From NCBI GenBank assembly GCA_947846985.1, contig CANTUZ010000001.1, forward strand, positions 558,001 through 622,000: DNA of 64,000 bases, read 5' to 3'. The stretch is from Fratercula arctica (taxonomy: Eukaryota > Chordata > Aves > Charadriiformes > Alcidae). The notes below the pieces were generated by a model that did no database searches, was not told where the DNA came from, and was given only the letters and a program-made list of their open reading frames with translations. Shown here one piece after another: positions 10,898 to 21,325 of the stretch (within the stretch, counting starts at the first letter, position 1; every line of letters starts with the position of its first letter). The position numbers and the translations under genes were made by a program.

Positions 10898-11773
10898 AGG
10901 CTGGACAAAAACCTCCATGAGCCTCTGTACTATTTCATTTCCATGTTGGCTGCCATCGACCTCACCTTCTCAACTGCTGTAGTTCCCAAAATGCTGGGTG
11001 TGTTCTGGTGGGATTCAAGAGAGATTGGTTTTGAGGCCTGCTTCATCCAGATGTTCTTCATCCACACGTTCACTGCAGTGGAGTCAGGAGTGCTCCTGTC
11101 AATGTCCTTTGACTGGTATATAGCCATCTGCAACCCCCTGAGATACAACACCATCCTAACAAGCTCAAGGATCATCCAGATAGGACTGCTGTCTCTGGCC
11201 AGGGGAGCTGGTGTCATGACACCTTTAATGTACCTCCTCACCAGCTTACCCTACTGCAAAACCAGAGTCATCCCTCATTCCTACTGTGAGCACATGGCTG
11301 TGGTGGAGCTGGCCTGCACCAACCCGTCTGTCAGCGATCTCTACAGCCTCATTGTAGCAACATTATTGGTGGGGGCAGACTCTGTCTTTATCACCTTCTC
11401 CTATGGTATGATCCTCAGGTCTGTGATGAGGCTGCCATCCCAAGAGGCTCATCTCAAGGCCCTCAGGACCTGTGGGTCCCATGTTTCTATCATCCTGCTG
11501 TTTTACATAGGAGGCCTACTCTCCATGTGCCTGCAGATGTTCTCTTTTGGCTTGGCACCTCATGTCCAAGTCCTGGTGGCTGATTTCTATTTGACGGTCC
11601 CTCTGATGCTTAACCCCATCATTTACAGCATAAAGGTGAAGCAGATCCAAGAAGGGATCTTCAGACTGCTGCAGCAGTTGGCAGGACGCAGTATCTCACA
11701 AGCTGATAAAGACAGGTCAGATGCTGAGAGAGGGAGGCACCACCAGAAAAGAATTTATCCCATCCTAGAATAG
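10898..11773 (+). pseudogene. OR52-like 3' part: TM2 to C-terminus
   Basis: About 291 open codons beginning RLDKNLHEPLYYF. No ATG precedes TM2: the frame has TGA at 10886-10888, and the first internal Met is at the start of the MLAAIDL helix. Helices TM2 to TM7 are present, with Cys residues for the TM3-EL2 disulfide and LMLNPIIYS in TM7. The tail after TM7 is somewhat longer and more charged than usual for OR52. The MSFDWYIAICNPLRY stretch lacks the DRY arginine. Confidence 0.85.
10902..11048 (+). repeat. Segment B, source copy within the OR
   Basis: Plus-strand TM2-to-TM3 portion of the OR52-like sequence whose inverted copy lies at 10488-10634. Both copies are 147 bp. Confidence 0.85.
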
Positions 11774-12310
11774 GTGTGAAGTTAAGTGCAGTGAATTATC
11801 CCCTAGAAATGTCCATCTCTCTCCAGTGACTAGAAATGAAACCTAGACCAGGTGCTTAACTCTGACATGCCAATAGCTTATTCACATAAAACCAATGGGC
11901 CAGTCCTGACAGGTGCTGGACAACTGTCCCTTTGGCCAATGTACTCCTGTTTTCCAAGATATAATTTGGAAACGTTACATCGTGCTAGCCCTCTGATATC
12001 ACTAGCAGCGTTTCAGCCCCTGTGGCACACGGCTGAAGTGCCCCACAGACTGAAGTGTATCGGCCAGAGAGGACAGATCAGCCCACCAAGCACCAGCGAG
12101 GTGATACAGTGCCTCAGGTCCCCTGTAGAGGGGAGAAGAGGCTGCCCCGACCCCTTCCTTGCTCACAAGGAATGGGAATGGCTCCCCCTGCATCTCCTCC
12201 ACTCATCCATGCAAGACATATCTGCTCTCCACTACTAATCAGAAGTCAGACCAGTGCATCTGAGAAACCTTGTGGCTGCCAGACTCTCCAGGGATAAGAG
12301 TCTGCTTTAA
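11774..12310. other. No gene recognised
   Basis: Sequence after the OR stop. No canonical AATAAA was noticed nearby. Confidence 0.55.
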
Positions 12311-12462
12311 TCATAAATCATAGAATGGTTAGAGTTGAAGACCATCCAGTTCCAACTCCCCTGCCACGGGCAGGGACCCGTTCCAGGTTTCTCAAAGCCC
12401 TGTCCAACCTGGCCTTGAACACCTTCAGGGATGGGGTAACCACAATTCCTCTGGGTGACCTG
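12311..12462 (-). mobile_element. CR1 LINE, 5'-truncated
   Basis: AATCATAGAATGGTTAGAG then the reverse complement of the CR1 3' end; the truncated end abuts a CATCCC repeat. Confidence 0.92.
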
Positions 12463-12468
12463 GCAACC

Positions 12469-12534
12469 TCATCTCCATCCCCATCTCCATGCTCATCCCC
12501 ATCCCCATCCCCATCCTCATCTCAATCCAAATCT
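12469..12534. repeat. (CATCCC)n-like simple repeat
   Basis: Imperfect CATCYC hexamers directly abutting the truncated end of a CR1 copy. Confidence 0.9.
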
Positions 12535-13969
12535 ACAAAGGCTATCTAATCAAAGGCTAGAGTAGGACATTCACTGTGGCAGTCTCAGCCATCACCTCCC
12601 ATGCCTCTTTGTACATCTCTGCTGTAAACGCTGACCAGGACCACATGCACATCGATGCAAAGGTGACGTGGTAAGATGAAGTGTCTCAGGGCCTCCTACA
12701 GGTGTTTGCAAATCCAGCAAAGCCAATGCAAGTAACCATGAGCCGACCCAAGCACCAGCGCTGCAGGAATCAGCTGGAAAGGAGCAACCCAGGATGGGGA
12801 TGGTGCTCTGTGTAGAAGTAATTGCTGCTGCGTACCCTGACCTCAGGAAATCACTCAGAAATCTAAAGCAAAGGCTGTTTGCTATTCCTGACATAACGTA
12901 TGGTTACAGGTGCCAGGAATGTTCACAGATCACTCTAGGAGGAAGAGTTACTTCATAATTCTGCAGAGAGGGAATGCAGATTTATCACCTCCTTTGGAGA
13001 GAGGGTTGTCTACTCAAGAAATAAGGAAAAGAAAATGTTTCCTGTAAAATCTGATGCATCCATCCGTCTTTGCTTCGTTCCTTCCTTCCTCCCTCTATAG
13101 ATCATCCAAATCTCCCTCAAAACTGACATAAACCATCAGAGTCCCCCTGATACGCATCAGCTGGCAAACTTGCATATTAATCTTGGCTATGAATATTTAG
13201 GTTAGACATATTTAAAAAAAAAAAAAATCTACCAGGAAGGTGTTCAGGACTTGAACAGGTTACTTGGAAAGGAGGCAATCCACCACCGGAGAACCTTAGA
13301 CAAGGGTCTTGCTGATCCTGCTGCGGGGCAGGAGAAAGGGCTGGGCGACCTCCCCAGTCACTGGGCTTTGACAGGATTAGACAAACCTGCAGGGAGTCGA
13401 TGTTTAGTGTGAGACTGAAACTGGGAGTATTTGGCTGCCCAGAAAAGGACAGAGCGCAGGGTGGTCCCAGCTTGTATGAAGAAGCTTCCATGTGTTTCCT
13501 TACAAACTCTGGCTCTGTTTCTCATCGCTTCCTCAGTCAAAAGGCAAAGGCAGTGTTTGTCACCGCTCAGGACCAGCACCGCTGTCGGTGATGATGTCAT
13601 ACAAGGTGCTCCCTGCCATCAGTGCCTTAAGAGATGATTCTGCCTTCATTGAACACTGCCTGAGCTGAGCACACGACTCTGGACGGGGACACTCTGAGAG
13701 AGCAAAGGACTGGAAATTACGTGTGATCTTTTCTGTCCCTGCTTCCTGCTCCCTGCATCAAGATCTCTGCATCTACAGCATGGGTTTTCCACAAACAAAA
13801 ATTTAAAAATCTCAAAACCTGAGTTCCAACAGAAACCACCTCCCACCCGCAGAAATGCTCAAGCGGTGTGAGCGATGGCAAACCCCACCCCCGTGCCCAG
13901 CCATGCCCCATTGACAGCACCCATCTGAGCCACCCAAATATCTAAATGGAAAAAAAATCTCATGATAAA
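12535..13969. other. No gene recognised
   Basis: Unique sequence with an A13-type run near 13212. Nothing codable was recognised. Confidence 0.6.
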
Positions 13970-14825
13970 ATCATAGAATCATTTAGGTTGGAAAAGACAT
14001 TTAAGATCACTGAGTCCAACCGTAAACCAAACACTGCCAAGTCCTCCACTACCCCATGTCCCTCAGCACCACGTCTGCCCGGCTTTTAAATCCCTCCAGG
14101 GATGGCAACTCCACCACTGCCCTGGGCAGCCTCTTCCAATGCTTGACAGCCCTTTCTGTGTAAAAATTTTTCCTAATATCCAACCAAAACCTCCCCTGGC
14201 ACAACTTGAGGCCATTTCCTCTCATCCTAACCATACTATGAGCTTGATCCAGAGTCACTGGCATGGGGCACCACTGGAAAGAACCTGGTTCCAGCCTCTT
14301 TGCACCCTGCCCTCAGGGCATTTATATACATGAATAAGATCCTCCTGAGTTGTCTCTGCCCCAGGCTGAGCAGTCCCAGCTCTCTCAGCCTTTCCTCATA
14401 GCAGAGATGCTACAGCCCCTGCAGCACCTTCATGGCCCTTGGCTGGACACTCTCCAGTATGCCCATGTCTCTCATACTGGAGAGCCCAGCACTGGACCCA
14501 GCACTCCAGGTGTAGCCTCCCCAGTGCTGAGCAGAGGGGAAGGATCATCTCCCTCAACCTGCTGGCAACCCTCCTCCCAATACAGCCCAAGACATCCTTG
14601 GCCACCTTTGCTCTTCATCAACTTGGTGTCCACCAGGAACCCCAGGTCCTCCTCTGCCCAGCTGCTCTCCAACCAGGTGGCCCCAGCCAGTGCTTGTTCC
14701 TCACCAGCAGCACTTGTTGAACTTCATGAGACTCCTGTTGGCCCATTTCTCCAGCCCACCCAGGTCCCTCTGGACACCACCATAACCATCAGGTCAACCA
14801 GCCACTCCTCTGTGTACTTTGTAAG
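13970..14825 (-). mobile_element. CR1 LINE, about 860 bp, longest copy here
   Basis: Begins TCATAGAATCATTTAGGTTG and runs through the TCCCTCAGCACCACGTCTGC word to sequence corresponding to the CR1 region upstream of the 3' UTR. It is diverged, so an older copy. The 5' limit is approximate. Confidence 0.92.
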
Positions 14826-17767
14826 TACAAGCACGGAAAGGTTGGTCCTGGCTGCGCAGATGTCCTACCAGTAGTGGTGAGGATGTGCCTCCCAGTAGCC
14901 ATGATTTCACTGAGAAAAACCCCACCGACTTGGCTTTGAGCAGGACTGGACTTTGTGAGGTGAGGGATCTGCCCACTGCAGCCATAAAATCAGCGATGAA
15001 ACAGCGCTGGTGGTGCAAGCCCCAACTAGTCAGGGGGTCCTGGCTGTTGGCGAGTTTGGGGGACAGCATTCGCCCCAGCAATGTGAGAAGGTGGCCAAGG
15101 AGAAGGTGCCCCTTTGCTAACGAAGCAGAAGCTTTGGTCTGCCCTCAGCACAAGGGGTGGGTTTGTCCACCACTGATGACAGGAGCCCCAAGGAAAGAGG
15201 CACTTTCCCTTGTTTACCTGCAAAGTAGCCACCAGCAGCAACTGATAGATGCAGCCAAGTAATTAGCCTCAGGACACTTCCAGCTATTAGCCATAGCTCG
15301 CTCGCTTATTTTTAATCTCTCCTTCGGGTGCAGTGTCCAAAGCAAACAACAGCTTAACCCTGTGAGTGCTGGGCTGTAGGTGCCCTCGGCAGGGCTGTTT
15401 GGAGGTGGGCAGAGGGGGACACAGAGCCCCGCGCTGCCCCCAGACCCCTGCAGAGGCCGGTGGCTTTGGGCCTTTGTTTGTGGAGGTGTCTGCAGGGTGG
15501 CATGAAAGAGCTGGACGAGCATGGACGTGGCCAAGAACACTCTTGATGCAACCAAATTAAAAGCCCACCCCACGCCTCCCCCTCCGGCATCACCAGCCCA
15601 TCAGGAGGAAAAGCTTTTGTGCGTCCGGTAACATCTGCCACAGCAGCCTTAAAGCAACGAGCTTTGCATGAGCTTGAGCCTTTCATTTGTAGCTTTTTTT
15701 ATTTTGGGTTTGTTTTTTTTTTTTTGTCCTCATCATAATAATTATAAATATAATACTACATGCTTGTTTGATGAGGTGATACATAGATAAAAGAAAAAAA
15801 AAGCCACATTATTCACTAGAGATGTAGGACTTCCATTTAACCAGGTCTTGGTACTCTTGCAAAAATCTGGTTTGATTAGGGGGATCTATTTTATAATTTA
15901 ATTTTTTTTTTAATTCCTTTTTGTTGGTGGGACATACAGCCCCTTGCGAGTCCAGCACTGGTTCAAGGGACCCAAGGCTGAGCAGAGACCCCAGATCCAC
16001 CATTCTTCTCCTGCCTGCGCCATCCCTTCCCACCACAGCCCATGCCCAGGCTGCTCTCTGAATGAATGCATGTTTTAAAACCAGCTAAATTGATGCTCTT
16101 CAGCAGCACTTCCTTATACAGCTGCAGTGCACAACCTGTCCTGGGAGCTGCAGCACAAAGGGCTCCCTTTTGGAAACACCACCCAAACTCCTGCTCCTGC
16201 CGCTGGGTGCTGGAGGTGCCCTGGAACAGCTTTTCTCATTCGACCGTGGCATTTTCAGCCCCTAAAAGTGTCCCGGGGCTGGGTTTTAGGGAGCTGGGTG
16301 GGGGGTGGCTCTGATTTTTACAGGCCTCCAAAAAGTTTGGATTCAGCTGCTGGTTTTCGTAGCCGGCAGCTGCCCCATGGACCCAGGGGACCTGCACGAT
16401 ATCTGCAGCCATCCTGTGTGTGGGGACTGGAATAAACCTCCCCAGCACTGGGAGGGGGATTGGGGGTCCCCACGGAACCTCCCAGGAGGGTCTCTGCCTG
16501 GCCATAGCAGGCACGGGGGGACAGCGAGGCACAGGTGCCCCAACCCGCCTCCCTCTGCAGAGGGGACAGAACCCAAGGGGACAGAGGGTTCCCAGCGCCA
16601 CCAGTGCCCCTGGGCAGAGATGGGGGGGGGCATTGGAAAGGAGTTAACTGGGGGGGAGGAGGGTCTGGAAAGAGGGACAGGGGTCCTGCGAGCAGGTTTG
16701 TCCCTGCAGTGCAATGACCGAGGGGACGCAGGCACAGTCACCCCCCCTCCCCGGTGCCACCAGCCCTGGCTCCAGCAAAGAAACCGGTGCAAAACCCCCA
16801 GCGAAGTGTCATCGGTTGCAAACCTGCTAATTGGCCCCGTGGCAATAAGCCAGAGGGGGCCGGGGGCCACGCCAGCCCGGCCACCAGTGATCAATCCTCC
16901 TGTGACCCCATGCGGTAATTACCATCCAGCTCGTTAGCACTAATTGGACTACTCCCAGGAAGGGAGCCTGATGGAAAAAAAATGAACGAAGTTCAATTGC
17001 TTTTAACTTTGACTTGTTGGAAAGCCCAGGAAAGAAAGTAAGTCAGAGGGCCTGAGACACTTGGAGGGACATTCCCGTTTCATGTCACCCAGCCCGAAAC
17101 CTCTGCCCGTGGCAAGGGGACGGTGCAGGACAGTATGTGCCCTACTGTGGGCAGGATCGTGCCCAGTCCCCAGGGTATGCTCAGATCACCACTAATGCAG
17201 CCATGATCTGTCACAAACCCCCTGCCCGGCCCCACTGTGGGGGGTGCTGCGGGGGGCTCCTGCACCCGCAATGGCTCTTCCCCAACCCAGCAGCCTGGTT
17301 CCATGTGGGGTGCCAGGGACCATGCCATGCTCCAGCCTCCACTTCCCTAGGCCACCTCTGACCCAGCGCGTAATGACAGGGGTGCCCCGACATTTGTCCC
17401 CTGTTTTGGGGGTGCTTGTGACCTACAGCCATGCCGGTGACTCAGGGCAGTGCTGGGGGGGGTGCACAGAAGCCCCCACCTCAGGCCATGCAGCATGGCC
17501 AGGCGTGTGACAGGGCTTGGGGGGGGACAGCCTCGGTGGCTCTCCTGCTGCACGGGGCTTCAGGGGCGTCTCCAGTGCTGCCCTGAAAGCAGCTCCCCAG
17601 CAAACCCAGCAGCTTGTTCCTCCCGAAACCAGACTCCCCGCCACGACAGCACTGCCCTGGGGATGGATCCTGCTGGGCATCCTCGTGGGGCGTCAACCAC
17701 CCTGCACCAGGCACCCTACACCCTGATCCCCCGGGATCTGCTGCCCTGGAGATCCTTCAGGAGCACA
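14826..17767. other. No gene recognised; T-runs then GC-rich block
   Basis: Holds T-runs near 15710 and 15900, then a G/C-rich stretch (16400-16900) with G-runs. No splice-bordered exon was recognised. Confidence 0.55.
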
Positions 17768-18255
17768 GTCACAGAATCACAGAATGGTCCAGGTTGGAAG
17801 GGACCTTTCAGATCATCGAGTCCAACCATCAACCCAACACTGACAAACCCACCACTACCCCATGTCCCTCAGCACCACGTCTGCCCGGCTTTTAAATCCC
17901 TCCAGGGATGACGACTCCACCACTGCCCTGGGCAGCCTGGTCCAATGCTTGGCAACCCTTTCAGGGAAGACATTTTTCCTCATATCCATCCTAAACCTCC
18001 CCTGGCACAACTTGAAGCCATTTCTTCCTGTCCCGTGGCCTGTTCCTTGGGAGAAGAGACTGATCCCCCTGGCTACACCCTCCTTTCAGGCAGTTGTAGA
18101 GAGCGAGAAGGTCTCCCCTCAGCCTCCTTTTCTCCAGGCTGAACACCCCCAGCTCCCTCAGCCGATCCTCACAAGGCTTGTGCTCCAGGCCCCTCACCAG
18201 TTCCGTTGCCCTTCTCCAGACACAGTCCAGCACCTCAAGGTCTTTCCTGTAGTGA
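17768..18255 (-). mobile_element. CR1 LINE, about 490 bp
   Basis: Starts CACAGAATCACAGAATGGTC. It belongs to the subfamily with CCATGTCCCTCAGCACCACG, shared with 13970, 35671, 45794 and 61635. Confidence 0.95.
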
Positions 18256-18280
18256 GTCAGGAGAAGAGAACCTGCCAAAC

Positions 18281-18342
18281 TGGGATGGGATGGGATGGGA
18301 TGGGATGGGATGGGATGGGATGGGATGGGATGGGATGGGATG
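18281..18342. repeat. (TGGGA)12 microsatellite
   Basis: Twelve uninterrupted TGGGA units right next to the 5'-truncated end of a CR1. Confidence 0.97.
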
Positions 18343-19323
18343 AGGAGGTCTCACAGCCACCCTGTCCCCAGCGCTGAGCAGCCAGCTGCCGTTGCATGGG
18401 CTCCAGTGTCACCAGGTCTTGACTGAGCTGGTTCAAGGTGAGGTCCCAGCAGAAAGCAAGCTGTGGAGCAGGCCAGGGTGGGCTTCTTCAGGGACATGGA
18501 GGCGGCAGCAGGAGTTGAGCGTGTTGGTGACAGGTCCCTTGGCCACTGCTCCCTCCTGCTCCCATCCCAGATGGTGGATTGGTACAAGCCCCAGCAGGTC
18601 CAGGCAGCTAAGAGGTGGCCAACAGGACAGGACTGGTGTAGCAGTGGCCAGGGAATGAGTCTGGATTGCAAAACATCCCCTTCTCCTGCATCACCCTGTG
18701 CAGGCACAACCCCAGAGCCAAATACCCTGGAATGGGGTGTCCTGGGTACCCCCAGAGCATTTTATCCTGGGGGGAGCAGAGGGGCGAGACGGGAGGGTGG
18801 TCTGAGCCTGCGAACGGCCACGGTGGGGCTGCAGGGAGCTGCTGGGCTGAGCCCCCACCGCAGCACACACAGGGCGGTTTGAGGTGACCTTCCCCAAACT
18901 GCCCCATTGTGCTGCACCCACCAGAGCCACACAAGCCCAGGAGGTGATGCCTGTCCAGGAGGGGGGATTTGCTGGTGAACCCGTTTGGCAATGGGCAGTA
19001 TAAGGGATGGTGCGCATCCTCTGGACCACAGCTGGCCCCTGGCCCACAGAATCCTGCACATACAACTCATGGCTGCTGGGGTGACACTGGCCCTGGGATG
19101 TGTTGGAGCCACCTGTGCTGCTGGGATGGTTCCCTGAAGGCCCTTCCACGCTCGGATAGTGGAGCCCATGGAGGGACAATGTCACAGCCCCCACACACAC
19201 TGTGTCAGACCCTCTTGCAGAGGGGCAGGGGTCCCACCCTGGACACTGAGTCCCTCCTCAGCCCCACAGTGGGGCTGGGCAGAGCCGAGATCCTGGAGCA
19301 GATTTCCTCCCTGCACTGCGATT
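18343..19323. other. No gene recognised
   Basis: GC-moderate unique sequence between the TGGGA array and a CR1. Confidence 0.6.
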
Positions 19324-19775
19324 TCATAGAATCATAGAATCACAGAATGGCTTGGGTCAGAAAAGACCTTAAAGGCCACCCAGTGCCACCCCCCTGCCCT
19401 GGGCAGGGACACCTCCCACCACACCAGGTTGCTCCAAGCCCCGTCCAACCTGGCCTTGAACCCCTCCAGGGATGGGGCAGCCACAGCTTCTCTGGGCAAC
19501 CTGCGCCAGGGGCTCACCCCCCTCACAGCCAAGAATTTCTGCCTCAGATCTCAGCTCAGTCTCCCCTCTTGCAGTGGAAAACCCTTCCCCCTCGTCCCAT
19601 GGCTCCCCTCCCTCATCCAGAGTCCCTCCCCAGCTTTCCTGGAGCCCCTTGAGGGACTGGAAGGGACTGGAAGGTCTCAGCGGAGCCTTCTCTTCTCCAG
19701 GCTGACCCCCCCCAACCCTCTCAGCCTGCCCTCACAGCAGAGGGGCTCCAGCCCTCCCAGCATCTGATCGTTTGC
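19324..19775 (-). mobile_element. CR1 LINE, about 450 bp
   Basis: TCATAGAATCATAGAATCAC tail and the AACCTGCGCCAGGGGCTCAC body word. Confidence 0.95.
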
Positions 19776-20277
19776 ACCACTGGAAGGTGAGTGGGGAGGA
19801 TGGTGGTGGTTGCACTGCTGGAGGACGAGCCGGGAGGATGCAGCAGCAGCAGCTCACGCCCTGTCCTGGGGCTGCAGAGGCAGCGAGAGGAGCCCAAACC
19901 CACCAGCTCTGACCCGGTGGCTCAGCGAGGGCCACGGCTGCCCTTTCAGGTGCAGAGGGTGATGCCCTGCGCGTCTCCAGCACCTCCCTGGTGAGACGTG
20001 GCCCTGCCAAGCTGCCAGCACCTCTGCGAGGGTGGCGACGGCTCTGCTGACCAGGGACCACACACCCGGGGGGGCGGCTCTTCCCCGCTGCTGCTGCCGC
20101 CGCCGCCGCTCGCACTGCCAGGCGACCTGGGAGGGGACCAAAATAAACGAATGCGTCTGCAAACCTCTTCCCTCTGCTCTGGGTGAGCAGCAAGCAGGCG
20201 GCCCTGGGGACACCGCTGTGGCACCGGGCACGGCTCCCAGCGTGGAACGCGGGAGGCACCTCCTGGCCAAAAGGCAG
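19776..20277. other. GC-rich left flank of the minisatellite
   Basis: GC-rich with GCT/GCC-type triplets near 20080-20115. No gene was recognised, though open frames run on into the repeat. Confidence 0.55.
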
Positions 20278-21325
20278 CACTGCCACCTCCCTGCACTGCC
20301 CCCCTCTGCACTGCCACCTCCTGCCACCTCCCTGCACTGCCACCCCTTACACTGCCACCTCTCTGCACGGCCATCTCCTCCACTGCCACCTCGTGCCACC
20401 TCCCTGCACTGCCACCCCCTGCACTGCCACCTTCCTGCAGTGCCACCTCCCTGCACTGCCACCCTCTGCACTGCCACCTCCCTGCACTGCCACCCCTTAC
20501 AGTGCCACCCCCTGCACTGCCACCCCTTACACTGCCACCCCCTGCACTGCCACCTCCTGCCATCTCCCTGCACTGTCATCTCTTGCACTGCCACCTCCCT
20601 GCACGGCCATCTCCTCCACTGCCACCTCCTGCCACCTCCCTGCACTGCCACCCTCTGCACTGCCACCTCCCTGCACTGCCACCCCTTACAGTGCCACCCC
20701 CTGCACTGCCACCCCTTACACTGCCACCCCTTGCACTGCCACCTCCTGCCACCTCCCTGCACTGCCATCCATTGCACTGCCACCTCCCTGCACTGCCACC
20801 CCCTGCACTGCCACCTCCTGCCACCTCCCTGCACTGCCACCCTCTGCACTGCCACCTCCCTGCACTGCCACTTCCTGCCACCTCCCTACACTGCAACCCC
20901 CTGCACGGTCACCCCCTGCACGGCCACCTCCCTGCACTGCCTCCCTGCACTGCCACCCCTTACACTGCCACCCCCTGCACTGCCACCTCCTCCCACCTCC
21001 CTGCACTGCCCTCCCCTGCACTGCCACCTCCTGCCACCTCCCTGCACTGCAACGCCCTGCACTGCCACCTCCCTGCACTGCCACCCCCTGCACTGGCACT
21101 TTCTGCCACGTCCCTGCACTGCCCCCCTCTGCACTGACACCCCCTGCACTGCCACCTCCCTGCACTGCCACCCCCTGCACTGGCACTTTCTGCCACGTCC
21201 CTGCACTGCCCCCCTCTGCACTGACACCCCCTGCACTGCCACCTCCCTGCACTGCCACCCCCTGCACTGCCACCACCTCCCTGCCACCCCCTGCACTGGC
21301 ACCACCCCCTGTCCCTGCCACCTCC
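20278..21325. repeat. GC-rich minisatellite, 15-16 bp unit TGCACTGCCACC(T/C)CCC
   Basis: About 65 imperfect units over roughly 1.05 kb. Higher-order structure is visible: a 189-bp block beginning at 20461 recurs at 20650, and an 87-bp block containing CACTGGCACTTTCTGCC begins at 21091 and recurs at 21178. Because the unit contains no stop codon in several frames, long open frames arise on both strands. They are low-complexity (Cys/His/Pro/Thr-rich on plus, Gly/Gln/Trp-rich on minus) and not evidence of a gene. Confidence 0.95.

Larger units (their letters stand above)
10341..11773 (+). pseudogene. Class I olfactory receptor, OR52-like, disrupted in TM1
   Basis: A seven-helix odorant receptor of the fish-like class I, resembling OR52 by the CEHMAVVELAC motif in the second extracellular loop. 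The 5' part (10341-10484) encodes the N-terminus and start of TM1. The rest (10898-11773) encodes TM2 to the C-terminus in one open frame. Between them sits a 385-bp inverted composite (10488-10872) with a stop at 10482-10484 and another in the downstream frame at 10886-10888, so no single product can be read. The DRY motif is DWY (TGG for CGG). Seen: LHEPLYYF, the KALRTCGSH stretch of TM6 and LMLNPIIYS of TM7. An assembly error could produce the break; otherwise it is a recent pseudogene, since the rest is intact. Confidence 0.85.

Noticed and set aside
10341..10900. Splicing that would join the OR N-terminus to TM2 and bypass the inverted block
   Set aside because: A poor GT follows the ATG near 10479 and CAG acceptors exist at 10875 and 10885, but the TM2 frame has TGA at 10886-10888, and OR coding regions are normally intronless.
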